64,000 nucleotides of DNA from Neisseriaceae bacterium. GTDB lineage: Bacteria; Pseudomonadota; Gammaproteobacteria; Burkholderiales; Neisseriaceae. Both the position numbers and the translations under genes were made by a program. The notes beneath the pieces were generated by a model. That model ran no database searches and had not been told where the DNA came from. It saw only the letters and a program-made list of their open reading frames with translations. Of the stretch, positions 28,125 through 36,762 are shown piece after piece. The stretch is taken from the NCBI GenBank assembly GCA_016864895.1, contig CP046107.1, positions 1,433,741 through 1,497,740 on the forward strand. The letters are read 5' to 3'. How positions within the stretch are numbered: the stretch's first letter is position 1; each line of letters starts with the position of its first letter.

Positions 28125-29420
28125 ATGATATCTATAACCATAGATCATATAACCATAGATCAGATAATGATCTCTTTTGTTTGTTTGGTCGTAGTGGTTG
28201 CCGTTTTACAATTTTATTTGGTAGGGCGCCAATCGGGTGTGTTGAAAAAAAATCGAAATGAAGTGCCTAACTATTTTCGACAAAAAATAAAAATAGAGGC
28301 TCATCAGAAATCAATAGATTATTCTCTAGTTAAACTCAATTTACAGAAATATACCATTTTTGTAGAAATGGTACTTATGCTTGTTTTTACTATTTTTGGT
28401 GGCTTGAATTTAGTAGCTTATCTTGCGTCTACTGTGGTTCAACAACCTGGAATTTTAAGGGATATATTACTTATTTTATTATTTTCCTTCTTTAACTATC
28501 TACTTACGTTGCCATTGACTGTTTACAGTATTTTTGGAATTGAGACACAGTTTGGATTTAATAATATGGCACCCAAGTTATTTTTGAGGGATCAAGTAAA
28601 AGGATTAATTTTAGGAGCGATCTTTTTAATCCCTATAACTTTTGTAGTTCTATATCTTTTACGTTGGATAGGTTCGATGTGGTGGTTTTATACTTGGCTG
28701 GTATGGATAGGACTCTCCTTGTTTTTGTTGTGGATATATCCTAAATGGATAGCACCGATTTTTAATACATTCAAACCATTGGAAGATGAGGTTTTAAAAT
28801 CAAGAATAGAGGGGTTATTACGTAGAACCGGCTTTCAGAGTGATGGAATATTTGTTATGGATGGTTCTAAGCGTTCAGGACATGCCAATGCATATTTCTC
28901 TGGATTTGGTAAAAATAAAAGAATTGTTTTTTTTGATACGTTATTAAAAGACATGAATCCAGAAGAGGTAGAAGCTATTCTAGCCCATGAATTGGGGCAT
29001 TTTAAATTAAAGCACGTACTTAAGCAGATGGCTGGTCTTTTTTTACTGGCCTTGGTAGTATTGTATGTCTTAGGTTTATTGATTAATAGCCCTAAATTTT
29101 ATTTAGGACTGGGGGTAGAATTTGAACATATTAGTAATGGCATGGGCTTACTATTATTCTTTTTAGTATTGCCTGTGTTTACTTTTATATTATCTCCATT
29201 ATCGAGTGTTGCTTCTAGGAAAAATGAATACGAAGCTGATAGGTTTGCGACTGAAGTCACATCTGCAGATGATTTAATTTCTGCTTTAGTAAAATTATAT
29301 AGTAGTAACGCATCTAGTTTGGTGACAGATAAGTTCTATTCATTTTTCTATGATAGTCACCCTAATGCAGAAGATAGAATTGTAGCATTAGAATCAACTA
29401 AGAAAGAAAATGATAGGTAG
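28125..29420 (+). CDS. M48 family metalloprotease (CAAX prenyl protease 1 / Ste24 type)
   Basis: A 431-residue integral-membrane zinc protease. Several helices precede the zinc motif LAHELGHFKLKH (HExxH); the third ligand is in NEYEADRFA. The long N-terminal membrane part and PKWIAPIFNTFKPL match the Ste24-like M48 branch rather than HtpX. It would act in inner-membrane protein quality control. Its end overlaps the start of rsgA by 11 bases. Confidence 0.9.
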   Translation: MISITIDHITIDQIMISFVCLVVVVAVLQFYLVGRQSGVLKKNRNEVPNYFRQKIKIEAHQKSIDYSLVKLNLQKYTIFVEMVLMLVFTIFGGLNLVAYLASTVVQQPGILRDILLILLFSFFNYLLTLPLTVYSIFGIETQFGFNNMAPKLFLRDQVKGLILGAIFLIPITFVVLYLLRWIGSMWWFYTWLVWIGLSLFLLWIYPKWIAPIFNTFKPLEDEVLKSRIEGLLRRTGFQSDGIFVMDGSKRSGHANAYFSGFGKNKRIVFFDTLLKDMNPEEVEAILAHELGHFKLKHVLKQMAGLFLLALVVLYVLGLLINSPKFYLGLGVEFEHISNGMGLLLFFLVLPVFTFILSPLSSVASRKNEYEADRFATEVTSADDLISALVKLYSSNASSLVTDKFYSFFYDSHPNAEDRIVALESTKKENDR

Positions 29421-30285
29421 AGCCAGAGTTATTGCTGATTTTGGTAAGGCTTATTTGATTGAAGATGAGTCTGGTAGAGTTTATCAGACCAAGACGCGGG
29501 CTAAAAAAGTAGATTATGCGTGTGGTGATTGGGTAATGGTGACAATTTTAAATGAGAAACAATCTGTTATCGAATCTTGTTTACCACGTGAGAATGTTTT
29601 ATACCGAGCAGATTTATACAAATCTAAGATATTAGCGGCTAATGTTGATCAAGTTTTATTTATTATGGCTGTAGAACCAACAGTAAATCGGAATTTAATG
29701 CAAAGAACTATGTTGGCAGCAAGGGCATCGGATATTGATTTTGTTATTGTTTTAAATAAGGTAGATATAGTAGGTAGTGAAAAGGTCAGAGATCATCTTG
29801 ATTATTACCAAAAAATGGGATACGAAGTAATTGAATTATCTGCTCTGAATAAAATTACTAAATTAGTGCCCTATTTACAGGGAAAAACCAGTTTACTGGT
29901 AGGTCAATCTGGAGTGGGTAAATCTACTATCATCAATAGATTACTAGGTCAAAATAAAGCTAAGGTTAATTCCATTTCAGATAATTTGAATACAGGACGA
30001 CACACGACTACTCACACAGTGATGTATACGATTAATGATAATAGTTTTATTATTGATTCACCTGGATTGCAAAAATTTGGTTTAAGTTATATACCCACAG
30101 CTGATTTGATTGGATATTTCCCAGATTTTGAAATTTACATGGGTGCATGTAAGTTCCATAACTGTACACATCAGGAAGAGCCAGGATGCGCACTTAAAGA
30201 GGCGGTAGAACAAGGTCAATTAGATGCCTCTCGTTTAAGTTTTTTACAGGAAATCACCAGGGAGAATTCCAAAAAAAAATACTAA
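29410..30285 (+). CDS. rsgA: ribosome biogenesis GTPase RsgA
   Basis: RsgA is a circularly permuted GTPase that checks late maturation of the 30S subunit. The 291-residue protein has an N-terminal OB domain, G4 VLNKVDI, G1 LLVGQSGVGKST, G3 DSPGL and the C-terminal zinc knuckle C-x(n)-C-x-H in GACKFHNCTHQEEPGC. It is shorter than the E. coli protein, as in Neisseria-type genomes. It overlaps the upstream protease gene. Confidence 0.95.
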   Translation: MIGRARVIADFGKAYLIEDESGRVYQTKTRAKKVDYACGDWVMVTILNEKQSVIESCLPRENVLYRADLYKSKILAANVDQVLFIMAVEPTVNRNLMQRTMLAARASDIDFVIVLNKVDIVGSEKVRDHLDYYQKMGYEVIELSALNKITKLVPYLQGKTSLLVGQSGVGKSTIINRLLGQNKAKVNSISDNLNTGRHTTTHTVMYTINDNSFIIDSPGLQKFGLSYIPTADLIGYFPDFEIYMGACKFHNCTHQEEPGCALKEAVEQGQLDASRLSFLQEITRENSKKKY

Positions 30286-30366
30286 GAGAAGTTTTTCTAC
30301 TACATGTACGAAATTGACTGTATATACGATATACGAATCACATATGAACCTGAAAATTTTCTAATT

Positions 30367-30443
30367 TGGCGCGGCGGACGGGGCTCGAACCCGCGACCCC
30401 CGGCGTGACAGGCCGGTACTCTAACCAACTGAGCTACCACCGC
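30367..30443 (-). tRNA. tRNA-Asp(GUC)
   Basis: A 77-nt cloverleaf on the minus strand with acceptor GCGGTGG/CCGCCGC (one U-G pair), D arm GCTCAGTTGGTTAGAGT, anticodon GTC in CTGTCAC, T loop TTCGAGC, discriminator G and encoded CCA. Confidence 0.96.
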
Positions 30444-30447
30444 GTTT

Positions 30448-30523
30448 TGGTGGGTGATAACGGATTCGAACCGCTGACATTCTGCTTGTAAGGCAGACGC
30501 TCTACCAACTGAGCTAATCACCC
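30448..30523 (-). tRNA. tRNA-Val(UAC)
   Basis: A 76-nt cloverleaf on the minus strand with acceptor GGGTGAT/ATCACCC, anticodon TAC in CTTACAA, T loop TTCGAAT and encoded CCA. It lies four bases upstream of tRNA-Asp in the same transcript. Confidence 0.96.
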
Positions 30524-30710
30524 TCTGAAGGAGGTATATTAGACCAAATAATTGATTATTCTGCAAGCGTTTATAGATAAAAAATTTTAATATATTGATT
30601 TATAACAATATTATTTTTTTAATAATATTATTTCCGGTATTGATAATGTAGATTCTCATATAGTATGAAGAGGGTGATTATATTTCATGTGACATAATAA
30701 ATTTTACCAC

Positions 30711-30739
30711 TTGAAATGTTTGTGTATAGTGGTTATAAT
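30711..30739 (+). promoter_or_regulatory. sigma-70 type promoter of tRNA-Ser
   Basis: TTGAAA at 30711-30716 and TATAAT at 30734-30739, 17 bp apart, stand 17 bp before tRNA-Ser. Confidence 0.75.
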
Positions 30740-30755
30740 CTCGCAATTGAAATAC

Positions 30756-30846
30756 GGAAGCGTGGCAGAGTGGTTGAATGCAACGGTCTTGAAAACCGTC
30801 GAGGGTTGATAGCCCTTCGTGAGTTCGAATCTCACCGCTTCCGCCA
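30756..30846 (+). tRNA. tRNA-Ser(UGA)
   Basis: A 91-nt class II tRNA with acceptor GGAAGCG/CGCTTCC, anticodon TGA in CTTGAAA, long variable arm (GAGGGTTGATAGCCCTTC), T loop TTCGAAT, discriminator G and CCA. Confidence 0.96.
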
Positions 30847-31273
30847 TTTCCTCTAGTTAAGTCTAATATTGATCGTTCGGTTTATCCATTTTAACTTTAT
30901 AATTTGTTTATAAAAAATATCCATTTTAATAATTTAAGTTTCAGTCATGCTTAATGAATTGTAAGTAATGACAATTTATTTCAAGTTCAAGTGGTTCTTC
31001 TGTCTTTGTAAATTGTTTATGCTGTTTAATTACCCTGATTAAGTTTATTTCTTATATGCCGGCTGATATTGATAGTTATCTTAGATTTCGTTCATTATTG
31101 ATATGTGAAAAATTATGAGAATGGAAATTGTTGGTGGATGATTGTTTGAAATTAGAATGATACGTATTATGAAGCCAATTCTCATGTGAGTACATGAGTT
31201 AAGTTTAGTAATAAATATTAATTTTTACTTGTCTTACTTTTGAAGATTAAAACTTTTCTTTAAGTATTTTTCT

Positions 31274-31400
31274 TTGACATCCTCCCCCCGGTCTAAAGGG
31301 CAGGGATTCCTACGGTGTCTAGCAGTGTTGCTAACTCACTTCGGTGGGTTCCTGTTGCTGATAACCTTACTACATCATTCACTTCACAGACTAACTGGGC
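31274..31400 (-). ncRNA. omegaRNA-like right end of the IS relic
   Basis: In TnpB elements the 3' end of the tnpB gene and the adjoining right end are transcribed as the omegaRNA that guides TnpB. This segment keeps the stem regions around CCCACCGAAGTGAG and CCCTGCCCTTTAGACCGGGG and the terminal TCAA, after which the guide would be read from chromosomal DNA. Extent and expression are inferred. Confidence 0.4.
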
Positions 31401-31457
31401 ATGTCCTGCCTCTATTAAAAGCTTTTTTGATTTGCATGTCTTGATTATACTAATGAA
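31293..31457 (-). pseudogene. C-terminal remnant of TnpB
   Basis: A 54-codon open remnant reads KSKKLLIEAGHAQLVCEVN, then ATGTHRSE and ends TVGIPAL with a stop inside the right end. The AGHA-x-x-x-C stretch is the conserved C-terminus of TnpB (part of its zinc-ribbon and last RuvC motif area). An in-frame stop lies just upstream and the rest of the gene is missing. Confidence 0.65.
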
Positions 31458-31884
31458 CTATGAATAGTCGATAAGATAGCATAGACACTAAAAGACGAAA
31501 TAACCATTTCGTGGTTACGCCTTATATCCCCCCACCATGAATAGTGGTGGTTTACGGCGAGCATGATTATTTTTACAGTTTGGTTGTTAGAACCCGATTC
31601 TTTAGATGAGAGAGGGTATTAATTGAATGTTGATAAAAATACAACAATAATTATCGATAGAAAAAATAATGGGGGGGGTCTGTTTCGTTGCTTGGCCTTA
31701 AAAATTTGGATTGCATTCATCATTCTAAAATTCTTTTTTATCATGTAGCATAATTAGCAAATTAAGTATTTTGAAATTGTTTAAGTAAGTGGAAAATAAA
31801 CTTAAATAAATAGATATTATCTTTAAGAGTTGGGTTTGTGGATTTTAAATTATATTTTCAAAGACTATTTAATTTGGAGTGCAG

Positions 31885-31912
31885 TTATATTTTAGTAAAA
31901 ATAATGTATAAT
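31885..31912 (+). promoter_or_regulatory. possible cyd operon promoter
   Basis: TATAAT at 31907-31912 preceded directly by TG, with a poor -35 (TTATAT near 31885). It would give a leader of about 135 nt before cydA. I saw no good FNR or ArcA site. Confidence 0.4.
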
Positions 31913-32053
31913 ACGGATACGTTGTGGTATGTGAAAAATAGCCGCATGTGGGTAGGTGGTTGTTTTTGCTATTCGTTTTAATTTGATTAATAAATTTATA
32001 AGTGCGAAGAAAATATTTTATTGATCGCTGGCAAATAATTAAGGAGGATTCTG

Positions 32054-33691
32054 ATGGTGGAAAATGCTGTTCTTGACCCGTCTCGGTGGCAGTTCGCATT
32101 GACGGCGTTATATCACTTTTTCTTTGTTCCATTGACTCTGGGGCTTATAGTGATAGTAGCCATTATGGAAACAATTTATGTCAAAACTGAGAAAGAAATT
32201 TATAAAGATATGGCTCGTTTTTGGGGTAAATTGTTTAGTATTAACTTTGCTATAGGTGTGGCGACAGGTTTGACCATGGAGTTTCAATTCGGTACTAACT
32301 GGTCTTATTATTCACATTTTGTGGGTGATATTTTTGGGGCTCCTTTGGCTATCGAGGGGTTAGTTGCCTTTTTCTTGGAATCTACGCTCTTTGGATTAAT
32401 GCTTTTTGGCTGGGATAGAATGAGTAGAAAAAAACACTTGGCTGTTACTTGGTTGACTGCACTTGGTACTAATCTATCAGCAATGTGGATTTTAGTTGCT
32501 AATGGTTGGATGCAATATCCAGTTGGCTCTGCACTCAACCCAGAAACAGTACGTCATGAAGTACTTAATTTTTTTGATGTAGTATTAAACCCAGTGGCTC
32601 AGGCCAAATTCTTACATACGGTTTGTGGTGGTTATGTATTTGGTGCTATGTTTGTATTAGGTATTTCTTCTTGGTACTTACTCAGAGGTCGAGATATTCA
32701 ATTTGCTAGGAAGTCATTCACAGTTGCAGCTATTTTTGGTTTTTTTGCTTCTTTTGCAGTTGTATTTTTTGGGCATGAGTCAGGTAGCCATGTTAATGAA
32801 TATCAACCAGCAAAGATGGCAGCTATGGAAGCTCATTATGATGGCGTGGATGGATGTGTTGATTTTAAACTTTTTGCTTGGCCTAGTTACAAGTCTTCAA
32901 CTGACTTTACTGAAAAGGACAGTTGGGTATCTATTCCTTGTGGAACAAGTTTAATCAATTACTATAAACCGAAGATGGAACAAACTAAAGGGGAAAGAGT
33001 ATTAGGTGCTAAGCAAATTGTTGAACAAAATGTTGTTAGAGTAAAAAATGGGATTATTGCGGATGAAGCGTTACAAGTTATTAGTGGTAAGCAGGTATTC
33101 TCCCATCCTGAAGATCGAGCCAATGCATTGCAAACAGCCCGTATCAATTTTGACAAATACAAACAGGATTGGGGTTATGGACAGCTTGTTAAAGCAGTGA
33201 TTCCTAAAGATCGAAGTATAGCCAGTGCAACTGAGGAAGAAATACAACAGGCTGCTGAACTAACGATACCTAGTGGAATGCCTTTTTTATTCTGGACATT
33301 TAGAATAATGGTTGGGTTAGGCTTGTGGTTTATTTTATTATTTTCCTGGGCAGTTTTAAGTGTTGTAAAAGGAAATGTTGGCCGCAGTACATTACTTTCA
33401 AAATTATCATTGTGGTCTATTCTTTTGCCTTTAGTTGCAATTGAATGTGGCTGGTTCTTAGCTGAACATGGACGTCAACCGTGGGCAATTGATGGTGTTT
33501 TACCTACTTTCTTGGCTGTTTCTGGTATTACTGTTACGGAAGTATGGTTTACTTTAGTTACAATTATTGCTCTGTACACTGGATTTTTAATCGCCGAATT
33601 GTATTTAATGTTCAAATATGCCAGATTAGGGCCTTCATCTTTAAAGACAGGTCGTTATTCTTTAGAGAATTCTCGTTCTAGGGAGGTGTAA
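32054..33691 (+). CDS. cydA: cytochrome bd ubiquinol oxidase subunit I
   Basis: CydA binds hemes b558, b595 and d and oxidises ubiquinol while reducing oxygen with high affinity. The 545-residue protein has the N-terminal His in ALYHFFFVPLTLG (His21), the GWDRMS and KFLHTVCGGYV segments, the quinol-loop Lys/Glu region HESGSHVNEYQPAKMAAMEAH, and PFLFWTFRIMVGLG with the heme-ligand Met. The long quinol loop is of the E. coli type. AAGGAGG stands before the ATG. First gene of cydABXDC. Confidence 0.97.
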   Translation: MVENAVLDPSRWQFALTALYHFFFVPLTLGLIVIVAIMETIYVKTEKEIYKDMARFWGKLFSINFAIGVATGLTMEFQFGTNWSYYSHFVGDIFGAPLAIEGLVAFFLESTLFGLMLFGWDRMSRKKHLAVTWLTALGTNLSAMWILVANGWMQYPVGSALNPETVRHEVLNFFDVVLNPVAQAKFLHTVCGGYVFGAMFVLGISSWYLLRGRDIQFARKSFTVAAIFGFFASFAVVFFGHESGSHVNEYQPAKMAAMEAHYDGVDGCVDFKLFAWPSYKSSTDFTEKDSWVSIPCGTSLINYYKPKMEQTKGERVLGAKQIVEQNVVRVKNGIIADEALQVISGKQVFSHPEDRANALQTARINFDKYKQDWGYGQLVKAVIPKDRSIASATEEEIQQAAELTIPSGMPFLFWTFRIMVGLGLWFILLFSWAVLSVVKGNVGRSTLLSKLSLWSILLPLVAIECGWFLAEHGRQPWAIDGVLPTFLAVSGITVTEVWFTLVTIIALYTGFLIAELYLMFKYARLGPSSLKTGRYSLENSRSREV

Positions 33692-33695
33692 AATA

Positions 33696-34937
33696 ATGGA
33701 TTTTTTAACTGGAATTTTTAGCTATGATCAGTTGAGGTTTATTTGGTGGTTACTTATCGGTGTATTAATGCTTTTGTGGGCGATTACAGATGGTTTTGAT
33801 ATTGGTGTTGGTATCCTGCTAAAAGTGATTGGTAAAACTGATGAAGAACGGCGTATTATGATCAATTCAGTGGCGCCTCATTGGGATGGTAACCAAGTTT
33901 GGTTGGTTACCTCTGGTGGTGCTATGTTTGCTGCTTGGCCAATTGCTTACGCCACTGCATTTAGTGGATTTTATTTAGCTTTAATGCTGGTATTGATGGC
34001 TCTGTTCTTTAGGCCGATGGGATTTGAATATCGTTCTAAGATCGATTCACCTGTATGGAGAAATTTGTGGGATTGGGGCTTAGTAATAGGTTCTTTAGTT
34101 CCAGCATTGGTTATAGGAGTCGCATTTGGTAATCTACTACAGGGGGTACCGTTTGATTTTATCCCCAACGCAACATCTGCCAACTCACAATTGGCTAACA
34201 ACATTAATATGCCTTTTTATCATGGAGGATTTAACGGAAATGAACTCGGTGGTATCTTCAGTGGTTTTATTGGTTTGATTAGTTTATTAAACTGGTATGG
34301 GCTCATTGCAGGATTACTCTCAGTCTTTATGTTAGTAGCTCATGGTGGTGCTTTTTTACAGTTGAAAACATCTGATCAGATAAGAGCTAGAAGTGAAAAG
34401 GCAACATGTATTTCAGCACTATTAGCATGCTTTTTGTTTGTGGTAGCTGGTGTGTTGTTATACTTTTTTATTGATGGTTATCAAGTAACTTCTACTATTG
34501 CTGATAATGGATTAAGTACACCTGCTGTCAATAAAATTGTGGAATCTGGTAGTGCATTTTGGTTTAGGAATTATGCTCAAATGCCATGGCTGTATGTATT
34601 TCCTTTATTAGGTATATTGGGTTTTTTGGGTGCTGCTTTAGGTAGTACAAAACATAAGTGTATTTTTACCTTTGTAAGTACCTCTATAGCTATATTGGGT
34701 GTTGTTTTTACAGCTGGTGTGTCTATGTTCCCATTTGTGATCCCATCTTCAACAACAATGAATCATAGTTTAACTATTTGGGATACCACTTCTAGTTATG
34801 GGACTCTGGGTATTATGACTTTGGTTGCATTGGTGATGACACCTGTAGTGTTGGCATACAATATTTGGGGTTATTATGTGATGCGTGGTAGAGTGACATC
34901 TGAGTATATTCGTAAAAATTCTAATAAGTTGTATTAG
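33696..34937 (+). CDS. cydB: cytochrome bd ubiquinol oxidase subunit II
   Basis: CydB is the structural partner of CydA in the inner membrane. The 413-residue protein begins LRFIWWLLIGVLMLLWAITDGFDIGVGIL, continues with APHWDGNQVWLVTSGGAMFAAWP and MGFEYRSK, all typical. It is somewhat longer than the E. coli protein. It starts four bases after cydA. Confidence 0.97.
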   Translation: MDFLTGIFSYDQLRFIWWLLIGVLMLLWAITDGFDIGVGILLKVIGKTDEERRIMINSVAPHWDGNQVWLVTSGGAMFAAWPIAYATAFSGFYLALMLVLMALFFRPMGFEYRSKIDSPVWRNLWDWGLVIGSLVPALVIGVAFGNLLQGVPFDFIPNATSANSQLANNINMPFYHGGFNGNELGGIFSGFIGLISLLNWYGLIAGLLSVFMLVAHGGAFLQLKTSDQIRARSEKATCISALLACFLFVVAGVLLYFFIDGYQVTSTIADNGLSTPAVNKIVESGSAFWFRNYAQMPWLYVFPLLGILGFLGAALGSTKHKCIFTFVSTSIAILGVVFTAGVSMFPFVIPSSTTMNHSLTIWDTTSSYGTLGIMTLVALVMTPVVLAYNIWGYYVMRGRVTSEYIRKNSNKLY

Positions 34938-34963
34938 TTTGTTAATAGTATAAGGAATATTGT

Positions 34964-35044
34964 ATGTTATATATATGTTGGGTTGTGGGAGTGGTGGTTG
35001 TAACAGCGATTGTTGTTTGGGCTACTGAAAAATACGAGATGTAA
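34964..35044 (+). CDS. cydX: cytochrome bd small subunit CydX
   Basis: A 26-codon gene, MLYICWVVGVVVVTAIVVW followed by ATEKYEM: a single membrane helix with an early Trp and a C-terminal Glu, the CydX pattern. CydX stabilises the heme d site of the oxidase. An AAGGA lies ahead of the ATG. Its stop overlaps the cydD start (TAATG), so translation is coupled. Confidence 0.88.
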   Translation: MLYICWVVGVVVVTAIVVWATEKYEM

Positions 35045-36762
35045 TGGAACCACAGAAGGGAAGATTTCAAGTAAAAAGTATAGCATCACAAAAGAAAGTT
35101 ATTCGCCAGTATCTTAATCAGATACTGGTAGATGTGAAGGGTCTTTTAAATGTAGCTTTATTTTTTGCGATTTTGTCTTTGATACTGTTTATTGTACAAA
35201 GTTGGTTTCTTGCCAATTTGTTTTCTAGTTTGGTCATGGTCTATTTAGAAAAAATTGATTTTGACCAAAAATTTTTTTTGTATCACTTATCAATTATTTC
35301 TTTTTGCCTTATTCTTAGGCCGTTACTACAATATATACGTGAGAGATTTTCCCAAAAAGCAAGTTTTTTAGCCAGACAAAAAATACAAAATCAGTTAATT
35401 ACCATTATTAGTCACTTGGGTCCTGAATCGAGAGTTTTTGGTTCTGAAGGGGTATTAAGTTCTAAACTAATGGATCAGATTGATGCATTAGATGATTTCA
35501 TTAGTCGATATTATGTACAAGTTTTATTAGTGGTTATTACACCTATCATTATTCTTAGTGTAGTTATTTTTTATAGTAGGGTCGCTACTATTATTTTTAT
35601 TATTACCGTACCTTTAATTATTATTTTTATGATATTAGTAGGGGCTTCAGCAGCAGATAGAAGTCGAGCTCAATTTGATGCTTTAAATCGATTAAGTGGT
35701 TATTTTTTAGATTTAATTCGAGGCATGAAAACCATTACTCATTTTAATGCAGTGCGAGATGCTGCAAAAATTATTCATGATACTTCTGATGAATACCGTA
35801 AAGGAACAATGAGTGTTTTAAAATTAGCTTTTTTATCTATTGGAACACTTGAATTTTTTTCATCCATTTCTATTGCCGGCATTGCGCTTTATTTAGGGTT
35901 AGGATTAATGGCAAATATCCCAGGTTATACTAATATCATTATGGTTCCTTATCAGCCTGCACTATTTATCTTACTTTTGGCACCTGAATTTTATGCTCCA
36001 TTACGAATTTTAGGACGTGATTATCACGCTAAAGCAAACGCAGAAGGTGCGATGGCTGAATTGATTCCAATTTTAAAATATGATGCATGGATTCATCCGG
36101 GAAAAAATAAGATTTTCTTATCTGAAGGACCTATGTTGACTGCTAATGATTTATATATTGAAGACGATCTTGGGAAATTAAGACTGAAAACTATTTCTTT
36201 CAATGTCAGGAATAAAGAGAGAATTTTGATTAAAGGAGATAGCGGCGTTGGTAAAACTTCATTATTTGAAGCTATTTTAGCTTTTATCCCTTATCAAGGA
36301 AAATTGAAAATTAATGAACAGGAACTTAGTGAGATTAGTAGAGATGATTGGCATGAACAGATTAGTTATTTATCTCAATCTCCTAGGATTGTTAGCGGGA
36401 CTATATCTTCTAATTTAAGATTAGCTTCTCCTAATGCAAGTGATGAGGAACTATTGGCAGTTTTAGAAAAAGTTGGGTTGAAGGATTTTGTTTTGCAATT
36501 ACCTAAACAGTTAGATACCTTACTGGGTGAGAGGGGATTGGGTTTATCAGGGGGGCAGTTAGGGCGTTTGAGTATTGCTCAGCTTTTATTAAAAGATGCC
36601 TGGTTATGGTTAATTGATGAGCCCACTGAACATTTAGATCCAGACACTTCTAAAATGATATTAAATCTCTTAGAAGAAGTTACTCAAGATAAAACTGTAT
36701 TGTTAATTAGTCATCAGGAAGAGTTTTTAAATTGGTTAGATAGAACTATTTGGATAGAGTGA
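35044..36762 (+). CDS. cydD: ABC exporter subunit CydD
   Basis: CydD and CydC form a heterodimeric ABC exporter of cysteine and glutathione to the periplasm, needed for bd oxidase assembly. The 572-residue protein has an N-terminal six-helix membrane domain and an ATPase with Walker A KGDSGVGKTSLFEAI, signature LSGGQLGRLSIAQLLL and Walker B LWLIDEPTEHLD, with an H-loop ISHQEE. It overlaps cydX and cydC. Confidence 0.94.
   Translation: MEPQKGRFQVKSIASQKKVIRQYLNQILVDVKGLLNVALFFAILSLILFIVQSWFLANLFSSLVMVYLEKIDFDQKFFLYHLSIISFCLILRPLLQYIRERFSQKASFLARQKIQNQLITIISHLGPESRVFGSEGVLSSKLMDQIDALDDFISRYYVQVLLVVITPIIILSVVIFYSRVATIIFIITVPLIIIFMILVGASAADRSRAQFDALNRLSGYFLDLIRGMKTITHFNAVRDAAKIIHDTSDEYRKGTMSVLKLAFLSIGTLEFFSSISIAGIALYLGLGLMANIPGYTNIIMVPYQPALFILLLAPEFYAPLRILGRDYHAKANAEGAMAELIPILKYDAWIHPGKNKIFLSEGPMLTANDLYIEDDLGKLRLKTISFNVRNKERILIKGDSGVGKTSLFEAILAFIPYQGKLKINEQELSEISRDDWHEQISYLSQSPRIVSGTISSNLRLASPNASDEELLAVLEKVGLKDFVLQLPKQLDTLLGERGLGLSGGQLGRLSIAQLLLKDAWLWLIDEPTEHLDPDTSKMILNLLEEVTQDKTVLLISHQEEFLNWLDRTIWIE

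Larger units (their letters stand above)
31274..31560 (-). mobile_element. internally deleted IS200/IS605-family element (TnpB type)
   Basis: The right end, read on the minus strand, closes with GGGGGGAGGATGTCAA, the typical end of TnpB-type IS elements. The left end carries CGCCGTAAACCACCA, a hairpin (CCACCA-7 bases-TGGTGG) and GATATAAGGCG, the typical left-end pattern. A second hairpin TAACCA-TTTCG-TGGTTA follows. Only the last 54 codons of tnpB remain between the ends. The boundaries are estimates. Confidence 0.75.
30847..32053. other. about 1.2 kb without an intact gene, holding an IS relic
   Basis: Between tRNA-Ser and cydA. It contains the IS200/IS605 relic (31274-31560), a run of eight G at 31671-31678 in otherwise A-T rich DNA, and the cyd promoter region at its right end. 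Nothing else was recognised. Confidence 0.6.

Noticed and set aside
30300..30566. 88-codon minus-strand open frame
   Set aside because: It runs through tRNA-Asp and tRNA-Val and has no independent support.
31860..32050. FNR-type site before cydA (TTGAT near 31983)
   Set aside because: Only one half-site matches; the other half is not recognisable.
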